The notes under the pieces were generated by a model that made no database searches, was not told where the DNA came from, and saw nothing but the letters and a program-made list of their open reading frames with translations. From positions 707,577,637 to 707,641,636 of the forward strand of contig CM066033.1 of NCBI GenBank assembly GCA_033557465.1: DNA of 64,000 nt, written 5' to 3'. Every line of letters starts with the position of its first letter. Positions within the stretch are counted from its first letter, which is position 1. A program made the translations under genes and the position numbers. The stretch is from Ichthyophis bannanicus (taxonomy: Eukaryota; Chordata; Amphibia; Gymnophiona; Ichthyophiidae). Shown piece by piece: positions 19,855 through 28,640 of this stretch.

Positions 19855-21415
19855 CATATCTTTATCTTTATTTACATTTTATATACCGCCCTTGTCGAGA
19901 CGTGAGAGCGGTTTACAATAAAATAATATAAAATAAAAGCGTCAGAAAGGAAAAGAAATCCAATAAAATAAAGAGAAAGACGGACCAAAGAGGTCACAAG
20001 ACAAACAGTAGACAAAAACTAAGCAAACTATAGGCAGCCAAAGACAAACAAAACAAAATTAGACAGGACTGCTGGGAGGGAGATCATATGCCTGTTGGAA
20101 CAAATGTGTTTTTAATAGGTTTTTGAAATGTTGATAGGAGGATTCTAGGCGAAGAGAAGATGGTAGAGAATTCCAAAGTGAGGGTCCCAGGAAAAAGAAA
20201 GCGGCACGGCGTGTCTGTTCGAGGTGAGCTCGTGCGGGTGGGGGAAGAAACAAACGGTTAGCATGTAAAGAACGGAGCTGACGATAAGGAGTGTGAAGGG
20301 AAACTAGATTCGCTAAATACTGCGGGTTGGAAGTATGGATGACTCTATGTAATAGTATAAGAAACTTAAATTTAAACCGAAAACGAAGCAGTAGCCAGTG
20401 AAGGCGATACAGAAGAGGAGTTACATGATCTGATTTCCGGGCAGAAGTCACAAGTCAGGCGGCTGTATTCTGTAGAAGTCGTAAGCGTTTAAGTTGGTAA
20501 GCAGGGAGATTAGCAAAAACCACATTGCAATAATCCAATCTGGACATGACTAAAGCCAGTAACAGAGTAGTGAGGGAGTCTGGGGACAAGATTGAGCGGA
20601 CGGAACGTAATTGTCGCAGTGTAAAGAAAGAACGGCGGGATAAGTTTGACACGTATTCATGAAAAGACAACGATGAATCCAGGGTTACCCCTAAGTAACG
20701 AAGAGGGGAAGTGAGAGATTATAGAAGTGGAATTTATTTGAGGCATGATGACCGGACAGGGAGAGCTCAGCGACACCCACATGGCTGAGGATTTAGAAGG
20801 ATTCAAATGGAAAAAATTGGATGAGAGCCAGGTGGCAATATGAGTGAGGCAAGTATTAAGGGGGGTGATATCAATCATGACTGGGGAAGTATGGAAAAGA
20901 AGGACAATATCATCAGCGTAAATGTAGATTGAAACTGGAAACTGTTGAACCAAAAGGGGAAGCGGAGCAAGAAAAATATTAAAGAGCAGAGGGGATATAA
21001 AACTGATCCCTGGGGGACTCCACATTACAATGGAGAGGTCTGGTGATTAGCACAGACAACATAGGAGCGAGAGAAAAGAGCGAAACCAGTGTAGCACCAC
21101 ACCCCGTAAGCCAATATCAGAAAGACGTGAGAGAAGGGTCCGATGATCGATCAGGTTGAAACCAGAAGTGTAATGCCGCCCCGGTCATGGGCTACATGAA
21201 TCTCGTTTAGTAGGGCCAGGAGAATAGTTTCCGTACTATGTCCTGGTCTAAAACCCGCTTGACGGGGATGAAGGGCATTGGTAGCCTCAACATGGGAAGA
21301 GAGTTGAAGAAAGACTAGACGCTCCAATATTTTTGCAAGGACAGGGAGATTAGATACCGGGCGCCAATGTGATAGTACTGAGGGATCGAGAGAAGGCTGT
21401 TTCAGTAGGGGATGT
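19855..21415 (-). pseudogene. L2-a: 5'-truncated L2-clade LINE
   Basis: Minus-strand frames carry L2 reverse-transcriptase blocks: WRPVSNLPVLAKILERL and GFRPGHSTETILL (21151-21420), YADDIVLLF (near 20920), SRLDYCNVVFANLPAYQ (20455-20670), and a C-terminal part with HVTPLLYRLHWL...LWNSLPSSLR (20059-20451). The frames are broken by several shifts. The 3' end is the hairpin at 19885-19912 followed by a TTTATCTTTATTT tail (plus strand). The intact family member is about 3 kb or more; this copy keeps only the RT part. Confidence 0.85.
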
Positions 21416-21983
21416 ATACCTGTACTTTGGGGCAGTCTCATCACACGTGGAGGTGATCCCCTACTTCCCCACAGCCCCTCCAACAGGTTATTTTGCCTAC
21501 CCCGGCCCATTTATAAATCCTCTGTGGTACTATATATATCCTATAGAATAATTTCCAGCAGTGCTCCTGCATTGCTGCTGACCCCTTTACTCTCGCCATT
21601 CCTTGAAAAATCCGACTCCACATATCTTCATCCCATTCCACCCTCAAGTCCCGTTCCCAGGCTCGCATAAAGGTGCTCTTCTCTCGAGGTTGAAGGAGCT
21701 GCCAGTATATCTGCACTAGTTGTCCTTTCATGTATTGTCCTTTCCTCACCATTTTTTCAAATTTAGTTTATCCTTTGTGCTTTTCAATCTCTATCAACTT
21801 GCTCTGGAGATAATTCATCACCTGTATATATGTAAAACATTTCCCCAATCCCATCTGTTATTTGCTTTGAAGAGTTTCAAAGTCCTTAATCTGTCCTCTT
21901 TCTGTTCCATGGTTTTACCATCTCTTGAATTCCTTGCTATCCCTGCCTGGCACAAAACCCTTTGTTTCTCGTATACGCTGTAA

Positions 21984-22173
21984 AGCATGGTTACTCACCT
22001 GTAACAGGTGATCTCCAGGAACAGCAGGAATTTAGTCTTCACATATGGGTATCGTCGGTACCGACGGAGCCTGCGCGGGAACGCTCCCCAGCGTCCAATT
22101 AGGAAGCTTTTGGGAGCATCCCACAGCGCCTGCATGCTGCCTTCCCGCCTTTCCCAAATGCCTCTCTCCAGTT
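21984..22173. repeat. DIRS-a left inverted terminal repeat
   Basis: From 22010 on it is complementary to 27506-27669. It contains the 14-bp perfect palindrome CGTCGGTACCGACG at 22053-22066. The first ~26 bp are specific to the left end and the ICR. Confidence 0.9.
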
Positions 22174-22252
22174 GAGTTTAAAGCTGAGACAAAGAGAGAG
22201 AGAGGGAAAAGGATAGATAGAGAGATACAACTCCTAGGGGAGGTGGGTGGGT

Positions 22253-22352
22253 TGTGAAGACTAAATTCCTGCTGTTCCCGGAGATCACCTGTTACAGGTG
22301 AGTAACTATGCTATCTCCAGGAACAAGCAGGAATGTAGTCTTCACATATGGG
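22253..22352. repeat. DIRS-a internal complementary region (ICR)
   Basis: The left half (22253-22311) is the reverse complement of the element's first ~60 bp. The right half (22312-22352) is the reverse complement of its last ~40 bp. Together it reads as the complement of right end joined to left end, GGAGAT|AGCATA, which is the circle junction. Confidence 0.92.
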
Positions 22353-24469
22353 GACTCCCTAGCTGCAGATGCCAGGGAGAGACCCCAGACGTTGTGTGTC
22401 CCTGAGACAGAGCTCCACTTCCCCTCATGGATCTCTGGCATCCAACCAGGGATGGCGGGTAGGAGTTGATTAGGTATGGAACAGTGTTGGAGAACAGCCT
22501 GACCAAACAAGGCATCCCGGCGGGAGTCCTTGTCCAAGCAGTAATGGGCTGTGAAGGTATGAACCGAGGCCCAAGTGGCTGCTCGACAGATGTCGTTGAT
22601 AGACACAGAGTGTAGATGAGCCATTGAAGCTGCCATGGCTCTCACATTGTGAGCTGTGACATGGCCCTCCAGAGGAAGGTTCTTACTCTGATAGGCAAAG
22701 GAAATACACTGTGCAATCCAGTTGGACAGTGTTCCCTTGGAGACTGGAAGTCCCAAATGAGAAGGATCAAAAGCAACAAAGAGTTGAGAGGACTTTCTAT
22801 GTTGCTGTGTTCTTTGCAAGTAAAAGGCTAAAGCTCTTTTACAGTCCAAAGTATGAGGATTCCTTTCTGCATTTGATGCATGAGGTCTTGGAAAGAACAC
22901 AGGCAGGTAGACTGCTTGACTAAGATGAAAAGGCGAGACCACCTTTGGCATAAAGTGTGGATGAGTCCTAAGGACTACCTTGTCATGATGCAACCTTGTA
23001 TAAGGTGGATCAGCTACTAATGCCTGAAACTCACTGATGCGGCGTGCTGATGTGATTGTAATGAGAAAGATAACTTTCCAAGAAAGGAATTTCAATAAAG
23101 TAGTAGCTAAGGGTTCGAAAGGTGGCTTCATGAGCTGACCAAGAACCAGGTTTAAGTCCAATGCCACCGGTGGTGGCCTAATGGGAGGCTTAGTTAGAAG
23201 AAGGCCTCCCATAAATCTTGCTATAAGAGGATGGGAGGAGACAGGCTGTCCATTTAGAGGCTTGAGAGAAGCTGTAATAGCACTCAAATGGACTCTTACT
23301 GAGTTAGTTTTAAGTCCTGCATTGGATAAATGAAGGAGATACTCCAGTAATGATTCCAGAGGTATCGGAAGGGGGTTAAGACCCTTCTGCGAACACCATA
23401 TGGTAAACTTTTTCCACTTGAAAGCATAAGAGCGCCTTGTGGAAGGCTTCCTGGAAGCATGAAGGACATCCTTTACTTGCTGAGAGAGGTTAAGATCTGG
23501 AAGATCTAGGCCTTCAGCAAGCAAGCTCTGAGATGCAGAGATTGGGGATTGGGATGCCATAACATTCTGTCCTCCTGAGACAGGGAATCTGGAGCAGATC
23601 CTAACTCCAGGGAGGGAGCTTGAGAGAGATGTAGAAGCAGAGGGTACCACACTTGCCGTGGCCAATGTGGAGCTATGAGGATCATACGCCCTCTGTCTCT
23701 CTGAAGCTTGAATAGGGTTTTGTGAATTAGGGGAATGGGTGGAAATGCATAAAGGAAGTCTTGACCCCAGTGAAGGAGGAAAGTATCCCTGGACTGAGTG
23801 CCCTGAGCCGGAATTCTGGAACAGAACCGGGGAAGTTTGGCATTCAACGGACTTGCAAAGAGGTCTATGTCCGGGGTTCCCAAAATTTGAAAAATCTTGG
23901 TCACCTGGTCTGCAGGTAGAGACCATTCGTGTGGAAGCAGAACTCGACTGAGTCTGTCTGCCCAAGAGTTTTGTATGCTTGGGAGATACACTGTCAGGAG
24001 ATGAATCTGATGCTCTCTGGCAAGGGCCCATAGTCGCAAAGCTTCGTTGAAAAGCGACAGAGAGCCTGTTCCCCGCTGCTTGTTCACATAGAACATCATT
24101 ACCTGATTGTCCGTATGAACGAGGACTGTCTTGTAGCTGAGCAGGGTATGGAACACTCGAAGAGCAAAGAAGATTGCTCTGAGCTCTAAGAGATTGATAT
24201 TCAGATGAGTCTCCTGTGGAGTCCAGGTGCCTTGGGTGGAGAGGTCTTGTAGATGAGCTCCCCAACCCATTGGTGAAGCATCTGTTGTGAGAGTTGCCTG
24301 GGGTAAGGGTTGTTGAAAAAGGGACCCCAGCAACAGGTTCTGAGTGGACTGCCACCATTGGAGGGACAAAATAAGGCGACTTGTGTTTGCTATTTTGTCT
24401 AACAGGCACCCTGATGCCTGGGTCCATTGGGTGGATAAAGTCCACTGGGCCGCTCTCATATGGAGGCAA
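22292..24469 (-). CDS. DIRS-a tyrosine recombinase with overlapping N-terminal extension
   Basis: The YR joins the circular DNA copy to the target. The conserved C-terminal half starts at SQQVKDVLHASRKPSTRRSY (~345). Catalytic elements are SARRISE (first Arg, ~475), HNVRA (His-x-x-Arg, ~605) and HYCLD (nucleophile Tyr, ~641). The first ~320 residues are Ser/Pro-rich and overlap the RT-RNase H gene in another frame. The same frame also continues upstream to 25360 with one stop near 24539. Compared with DIRS-d, one base is missing just after FGQAVLQH, so the reading shifts and runs ~60 codons on into the ICR, ending at a TAA there. The true start is unknown. Confidence 0.8.
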   Translation of the reverse strand: MPPYESGPVDFIHPMDPGIRVPVRQNSKHKSPYFVPPMVAVHSEPVAGVPFSTTLTPGNSHNRCFTNGLGSSSTRPLHPRHLDSTGDSSEYQSLRAQSNLLCSSSVPYPAQLQDSPRSYGQSGNDVLCEQAAGNRLSVAFQRSFATMGPCQRASDSSPDSVSPKHTKLLGRQTQSSSASTRMVSTCRPGDQDFSNFGNPGHRPLCKSVECQTSPVLFQNSGSGHSVQGYFPPSLGSRLPLCISTHSPNSQNPIQASERQRAYDPHSSTLATASVVPSASTSLSSSLPGVRICSRFPVSGGQNVMASQSPISASQSLLAEGLDLPDLNLSQQVKDVLHASRKPSTRRSYAFKWKKFTIWCSQKGLNPLPIPLESLLEYLLHLSNAGLKTNSVRVHLSAITASLKPLNGQPVSSHPLIARFMGGLLLTKPPIRPPPVALDLNLVLGQLMKPPFEPLATTLLKFLSWKVIFLITITSARRISEFQALVADPPYTRLHHDKVVLRTHPHFMPKVVSPFHLSQAVYLPVFFPRPHASNAERNPHTLDCKRALAFYLQRTQQHRKSSQLFVAFDPSHLGLPVSKGTLSNWIAQCISFAYQSKNLPLEGHVTAHNVRAMAASMAHLHSVSINDICRAATWASVHTFTAHYCLDKDSRRDALFGQAVLQHCSIPNQLLPAIPGWMPEIHEGKWSSVSGTHNVWGLSLASAARESPYVKTTFLLVPGDSIVTHL

Positions 24470-25794
24470 GCATAAGGAACCACATGCACTGTGGATGCCA
24501 TGTGGCCTAGTAGTTGTAGCATTTCTCGGGCAGTGAAATTAGGTTTTAGCACTGCTTGAGAAGCTATCTGCACCATGCAAAGGCAACGGGTCTGGGGGAG
24601 ATAGGCCCTTGCCTTTTTGGTATCCAGCAAAGCTCCTATGAATTCTACAGACTGAGTGGGAGTTAGACTGGATTTTGGGATGTTTATGACTAGACCCAAA
24701 TACTGAAGGATACGCATTGTGCAAGACAGAGAAGCTCTGGCCTCTGGCTCTGATGGGGCTCGAATGAGCCAGTCGTCTAAGTAGGGGAAGACGAATATGC
24801 CTAGAGTGCGGAGAAATGCTGCTACCACAGCCATGCATTTCGTGAACACTCTTGGAGCTGAGGCCAGGCCAAAGGGAAGCACCCTGTATTGGTAGTGCTT
24901 TCCTTGAAACAGGAACCAAAGGAACTTTCTGTGAGCTGGATGGATGAGAACATGGGTGTACGCATCCTTGAAATCTAGAGAACAAAGCCAGTCCTGACTC
25001 TGAAGGTATGGCAGCAGAGTTCCTAGAGAAATCATCTTGAATTTCTCTTTGAACAGGAATTTGTTCAATTCTCTGAGGTCCAAAATACGTCTGTATCCTC
25101 CTGTTTTCTTTGGGATAAGGAAATAGGGGGAGTAAAACTCTGTACCCTGTTGATGAATGGGTACTTCTTCTATTGCCCCTTGGGCAAGAAGTATGGTGAC
25201 CTCTTGATCTAACAGGTTGAAGAGAGAGGTCTGAGAATTGAACTGTTTTACTATTGTAGGAGGGGGCATGCTCAAGAAATGAAGCTTGTACCCCTCTTTT
25301 ATGATGGAAAGTGTCCAATGCTCTGCTGTTATCTGCCCCCATCTTGGGGCAAAGTGACATAACCTTCCTGGGATGGTGGAAGGCTCTGGTCCAATTAGAG
25401 CCAGGAAGGCTAAGTTCTGTAGATGCAAGTCAAAGGCCTTGCGGAGGCTGAGACTGCCGAGGCAGTTGAGGCTTAGCAGTCTTTGCTTTTCTTTGTTTGG
25501 ATGGTTGCTGACCCTTCCGGACAGGTTGACCTGCAAGGCATCCCTGCTGGGAATAAGCAGGATAAAAACTTTTCTTTTTAGAAAAGAATGGTTTCTTGAA
25601 AGATTTCTTTCTTGCAGGATCAGCTGTGCCCTTGGATAGTCTGTCCAAGGTGGAGTTGTCAGCATCGTACTCATTGGCCTTTTCTTGCCAATCTTTGCCA
25701 AACAGGTTCTCAACAGTACAAGGAATATTGCCCAATTTGTCTTGTACCCAGAGCGCCAAATCAGATCCCTGGAGCCAGGCAATTCTACGTGCAC
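23506..25794 (-). CDS. DIRS-a reverse transcriptase-RNase H with C-terminal MT-like domain
   Basis: This 762-residue open frame copies DIRS RNA. The RT is at ~190-450, with AQGAIEEVP, YFLIPKKTGGYR, LDLRELNKFL, LDFKDAYTHVLIHP, LPFGLASAPRVFTK and the catalytic YLDDW at ~337. RNase H is at ~495-620 with LTTDAS (~501), LELRA (~538), HTDNQV (~560) and WADRLSR (~610), the D-E-D-D set. From ~635 there is a DIDLFASPLNAKLPRF...YAFPPIPLI...ILIAPHWPRQ block. It resembles the Dam-type methyltransferase reported in DIRS elements, but this is tentative. The N-terminal ~120 residues overlap the gag end in another frame, so the ATG at 25794 may not be the real start. Confidence 0.9.
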   Translation of the reverse strand: MHVELPGSRDLIWRSGYKTNWAIFLVLLRTCLAKIGKKRPMSTMLTTPPWTDYPRAQLILQERNLSRNHSFLKRKVFILLIPSRDALQVNLSGRVSNHPNKEKQRLLSLNCLGSLSLRKAFDLHLQNLAFLALIGPEPSTIPGRLCHFAPRWGQITAEHWTLSIIKEGYKLHFLSMPPPTIVKQFNSQTSLFNLLDQEVTILLAQGAIEEVPIHQQGTEFYSPYFLIPKKTGGYRRILDLRELNKFLFKEKFKMISLGTLLPYLQSQDWLCSLDFKDAYTHVLIHPAHRKFLWFLFQGKHYQYRVLPFGLASAPRVFTKCMAVVAAFLRTLGIFVFPYLDDWLIRAPSEPEARASLSCTMRILQYLGLVINIPKSSLTPTQSVEFIGALLDTKKARAYLPQTRCLCMVQIASQAVLKPNFTAREMLQLLGHMASTVHVVPYACLHMRAAQWTLSTQWTQASGCLLDKIANTSRLILSLQWWQSTQNLLLGSLFQQPLPQATLTTDASPMGWGAHLQDLSTQGTWTPQETHLNINLLELRAIFFALRVFHTLLSYKTVLVHTDNQVMMFYVNKQRGTGSLSLFNEALRLWALAREHQIHLLTVYLPSIQNSWADRLSRVLLPHEWSLPADQVTKIFQILGTPDIDLFASPLNAKLPRFCSRIPAQGTQSRDTFLLHWGQDFLYAFPPIPLIHKTLFKLQRDRGRMILIAPHWPRQVWYPLLLHLSQAPSLELGSAPDSLSQEDRMLWHPNPQSLHLRACLLKA

Positions 25795-27269
25795 CTATGG
25801 CAATGGCAGAGGTTCTGTTTATGCACTCAGAACAGTCAAAAGCTGCACGGTTGACAAATTTGGAAACATCCTGGGCATGTTTGACCAATGTGAGAAAATC
25901 CTGTCTTCTATCCTCAGGGAGAAGAGGACTCAAAACCTCTAAATCTCCTGTGACTTCCTTCAGGAACATTCCCATATATAAAATATAGGAACTGATCCTG
26001 GCAGAAAGCATGGAAGCTTGGAAGGTACGACGTCCAAAAGCATCCAAAGTTCTGCACTCACGTCCTGGGGGATTAGAGGCATGCCTCTTTGCACTCCTGA
26101 TCCTTCTCATAGCTGACTCCACCACAATGAAGTGGTGAGGGAGCTGAGTTTTCTGGAAACCAGGACAAGGAGGGACTTGATACATAGTGTCCAGTCTACG
26201 AGAATGAGGAGAGGTGGTAAGAGGAGTCTCCCACATTCTGAGCATGAGATCATGCAAGTTCTCATGGTTGGGCAAAGTAGCTGCCTACTTAGGAGCTTTG
26301 GGATATTGCAAAATTTCCAGCTCCTTTGCTCTGGGCTCTCTTTCAGGAGCCACAGTAATGAAGAGACCCTGAGCCACCTCCCTGATGAAATCCTGGAAGG
26401 AGATATCCTCTGGAGGAGAAATCCTACGTTTAGGGGAGGAGGGCTCCTCTGGAAGAAGTGCTCCGGTATCGACAGCACTATCGGAATCCTCAGATTCCTC
26501 TGAGGACTCAAAGTACCTTCTGTCCGGATGCTCCTGTAGAGCCCGATACCTGTATCGACCGAAGTCGGTACCGGGGGAAATCGGTACCGGAGGGCATCGG
26601 GTGACTGGGTGCCGGCAATGCGGACACCGATGTCGATGCTATCGGTATCGGTACCGATACCGGTGCCGGAGTCGGTGCCGGAGTCAGTGCTGGTACCGGC
26701 TAAACTGTCTGACGCGGTTCCAAGGGTGTCGATGCCGCAAGGAGAGCCGCTAGACTGCGTTCAATAGCCAGGAACCTCTGGTCTATCAACGCTGCCAATG
26801 CCTGGATGTCAGTACCAGAGAAGACAGCCGGTACCCCAGAGCATGGCACCAGTAGTTCTGCCGAGGTCGAGGCCTCGAGAATGTCCTGGAGCCCCAATAA
26901 TGCTTTGGAAGCCGAAGCCTCCCGCCGGTGCAGAATCCTCAAGGGCAACACCAGAGGCATCTCGGTGCTTAGAGGGAGATCTACCCTTTGAGGACCAGCT
27001 GGACTTATGTTTAGTTACCTGAGATCCACGGGAGGAGAAGCAGCCCTGGAAGACATCGATGCCACCGAAGCTGCATCAGAGGGAAACAGGGTACTGAGCT
27101 TAGCAGATCGGTTCTGCCGACCTCTTTTAGACATCATGGCACAGGACATACAATCCGTGATGGAGTGGTCAGGACCTAAACATTTCAGACACCATTCAGG
27201 GGTGTCGGTGACGGAGATGGTACCACCACACTTGGTGCACTTTTTGAAACCTAAAGCAGGTTTCTCCAT
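25430..27269 (-). pseudogene. DIRS-a gag-like protein (frameshifted)
   Basis: The start MEKPALGFKKC at 27269 opens a zinc-binding-like N-terminus: C-x2-C, then TDTPEWC-x2-C, then DH-x4-C-x2-C. The frame is broken at 27015 and 26700, and by a shift before the long C-terminal block 26275-25430. That block contains LRMWETPLT, RRLDTMYQVPPCP, RECRTLDAFGRR, RIAWLQGSDLALWVQDKLGNIPC and a Lys-rich tail. The same blocks occur in DIRS-b, -d and, weaker, -e. It is probably the nucleocapsid/packaging protein of the element; function is inferred from position. Between 26540 and 26700 the DNA is rich in GGTACCG units. Confidence 0.85.
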
Positions 27270-27505
27270 TGTAGGAAAAAGTTTTGGGCCTAAGGCCCAA
27301 AATGGCGCCTGCACCTAGGAAAAACGGGAAAAATACTAAATATATATGTTTTGTTTTGTTTTTTAAACAGAAATAAAGAAAGAAAAAACGGCGGTACCGG
27401 TAAAGCGTCGAGGAAGGCAGACGCGACCACAAAAAAAGAAAGTAAAAGGGAAGAATTTTCTGCGGTGACAGGAACAATGACCTGCTGGCTCCGCGGAAAA
27501 CGAAG

Positions 27506-27669
27506 AACTGGAGAGAGGCAGTTGGGAAAGGCGGGAAGGCAGCACGCAGGCGCTGTGGGATGCTCCCTAAAGCTTCCTAATTGGACGCTGGGGAGCGCTC
27601 CCGCGCAGGCTCCGTCGGTACCGACGATACCCATATGTGAAGACTACATTCCTGCTTGTTCCTGGAGAT
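27506..27669. repeat. DIRS-a right inverted terminal repeat
   Basis: This is the reverse complement of the left ITR without its outer 26 bp. The palindrome CGTCGGTACCGACG recurs at 27613-27626. It ends TTCCTGGAGAT, after which L1-c resumes. Confidence 0.9.
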
Positions 27670-27773
27670 TAGTATTCCCCCTTTTTGGACTAGTCTGGCA
27701 TGTGTATTTTTCCAAACCTCTTTCATTAGTTGCACAAATGGGTGTTCTGTCTCTCCTCATCTTTCGCCTATCC

Positions 27774-27967
27774 CAGGGGTGGGCAATTCCGGTCCTGGAG
27801 GGCCGCAGACCAGTCAGGTTTTCCTGATGTTCCTGATGAATATTTATGGACCTATTTCCATACAATGGAAGGCAGTGGTTGCAAATAGATCTCATGAATA
27901 TTCATTAGGGACATCATGAAAACCTGACTGGTCTGCGGCCCTCCAGGATCGGAATTGCCCACCCCTG
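27774..27967. mobile_element. hAT-b: 194-bp foldback MITE
   Basis: The ends CAGGGGTGGGCAATTCCG and their inverse are flanked by the perfect 8-bp TSD GCCTATCC (27766-27773, 27968-27975). Nearly the whole element is self-complementary. CAGGGGTGGGCAA ends and an 8-bp TSD fit hAT non-autonomous elements. It carries no coding capacity and is inserted in L1-c. Confidence 0.9.
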
Positions 27968-28452
27968 GCCTATCCCCTCTACCCAAATCCAGTTTCGCGG
28001 GTCTCCCGCCATCATCCCCCATTCCATTGCCACCCATTGTTTTGATTTCTTTTGTTTTCCCCACTCTATCATAGCTTGCAGCTGCATTGCCTGATAATAA
28101 CCTCTCAGGTCAGGGACTCCCATGCATCCTGCATATCTTTGCCAACACATCACCAGTCTATTCACCCTTGGTGGTTTACCTTTCCAAATATAGTCAATCT
28201 GCGTTGGCATTGTCTAAGGAACTGCTTGGAAACTGGTATTGGTAGCATATGAAATAGAAACAATAGCCTTGGTAGTATATTCATCTTAATTATTGCTATC
28301 TGACCTCCCCAGGAGAAATACAGCTTGTCCCACACCTCTAGGTCCTTTCGTATCTGCTTCCAGAATGGAAAATAGTTCTGGGAAAACAATCCCTGTAAAT
28401 CTTTCCCTAGCTGAATACCCAGATACCTGATTATGCATTTGCACCACCTGAA

Positions 28453-28570
28453 TGGTATCAACGGAGCCCACATGGGAATGCTCCCCAGCGTCCAATAGGA
28501 AAGCTTTTGGAAGTATCCCACCACGCCTGCGTAGCTGCCTTCCCGCCTTTCCATCTCTCTCTCCTCAGTT
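28453..28570. repeat. DIRS-b left ITR, truncated
   Basis: It matches the inner ~118 bp of the left ITR (AATGCTCCCCAGCGTCC...CTTCCCGCCTTTCC) and is complementary to 38967-39075. The outer part with the palindrome and the left-specific extension is missing. Confidence 0.85.
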
Positions 28571-28640
28571 CAGTTTGTAGCTGAGATAAAAGGAGAGAAG
28601 GAGAAGAAGAAGATGTGCCCATGAGGGAAGGGTTAGGACA

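Larger units (their letters stand above)
21984..27669 (-). mobile_element. DIRS-a: complete DIRS-type YR retrotransposon
   Basis: This 5.69-kb element carries gag, RT-RNase H and YR reading right to left, between ITRs 21984-22173 and 27506-27669, with the ICR at 22253-22352. The ITRs match over about 164 bp; the left one has about 26 extra outer bases (AGCATGGTTACTCACCTG...) that recur only in the ICR. No target duplication is visible, as expected for YR-mediated integration. It is inserted in L1-c, whose sequence resumes at 27670. Gag is frameshifted and the YR C-terminus is altered, but the RT frame is fully open. Confidence 0.93.
18739..28452 (-). pseudogene. L1-c: 5'-truncated L1 ORF2 remnant split by four insertions
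   Basis: The pieces, read right to left on the minus strand, are 28452-27976 (RT C-terminal part: IRYLGIQLG, LLFLFHMLPIPVSKQF), 27765-27670, 21983-21416 (WERDLRVEWDEDMWSRIF, CWRGCGEVGDHLHV), 19854-19640 (LILAARVALARGWR) and 19380-18739 (end of ORF2 and a T-run complement of poly(A) at 18739-18748). Separating them are hAT-b, DIRS-a, L2-a and SINE-a. The order and frame content match the C-terminal half of L1-a ORF2. Point stops are present (WW codons changed near 21425). The 5' part is missing beyond 28452, where DIRS-b begins. Confidence 0.8.

Noticed and set aside
24539..25360. DIRS-a second frame as a separate gene
   Set aside because: It is in phase with the downstream YR frame and matches the DIRS-d extension, so I treat it as part of the YR-frame overlap, not an independent gene.
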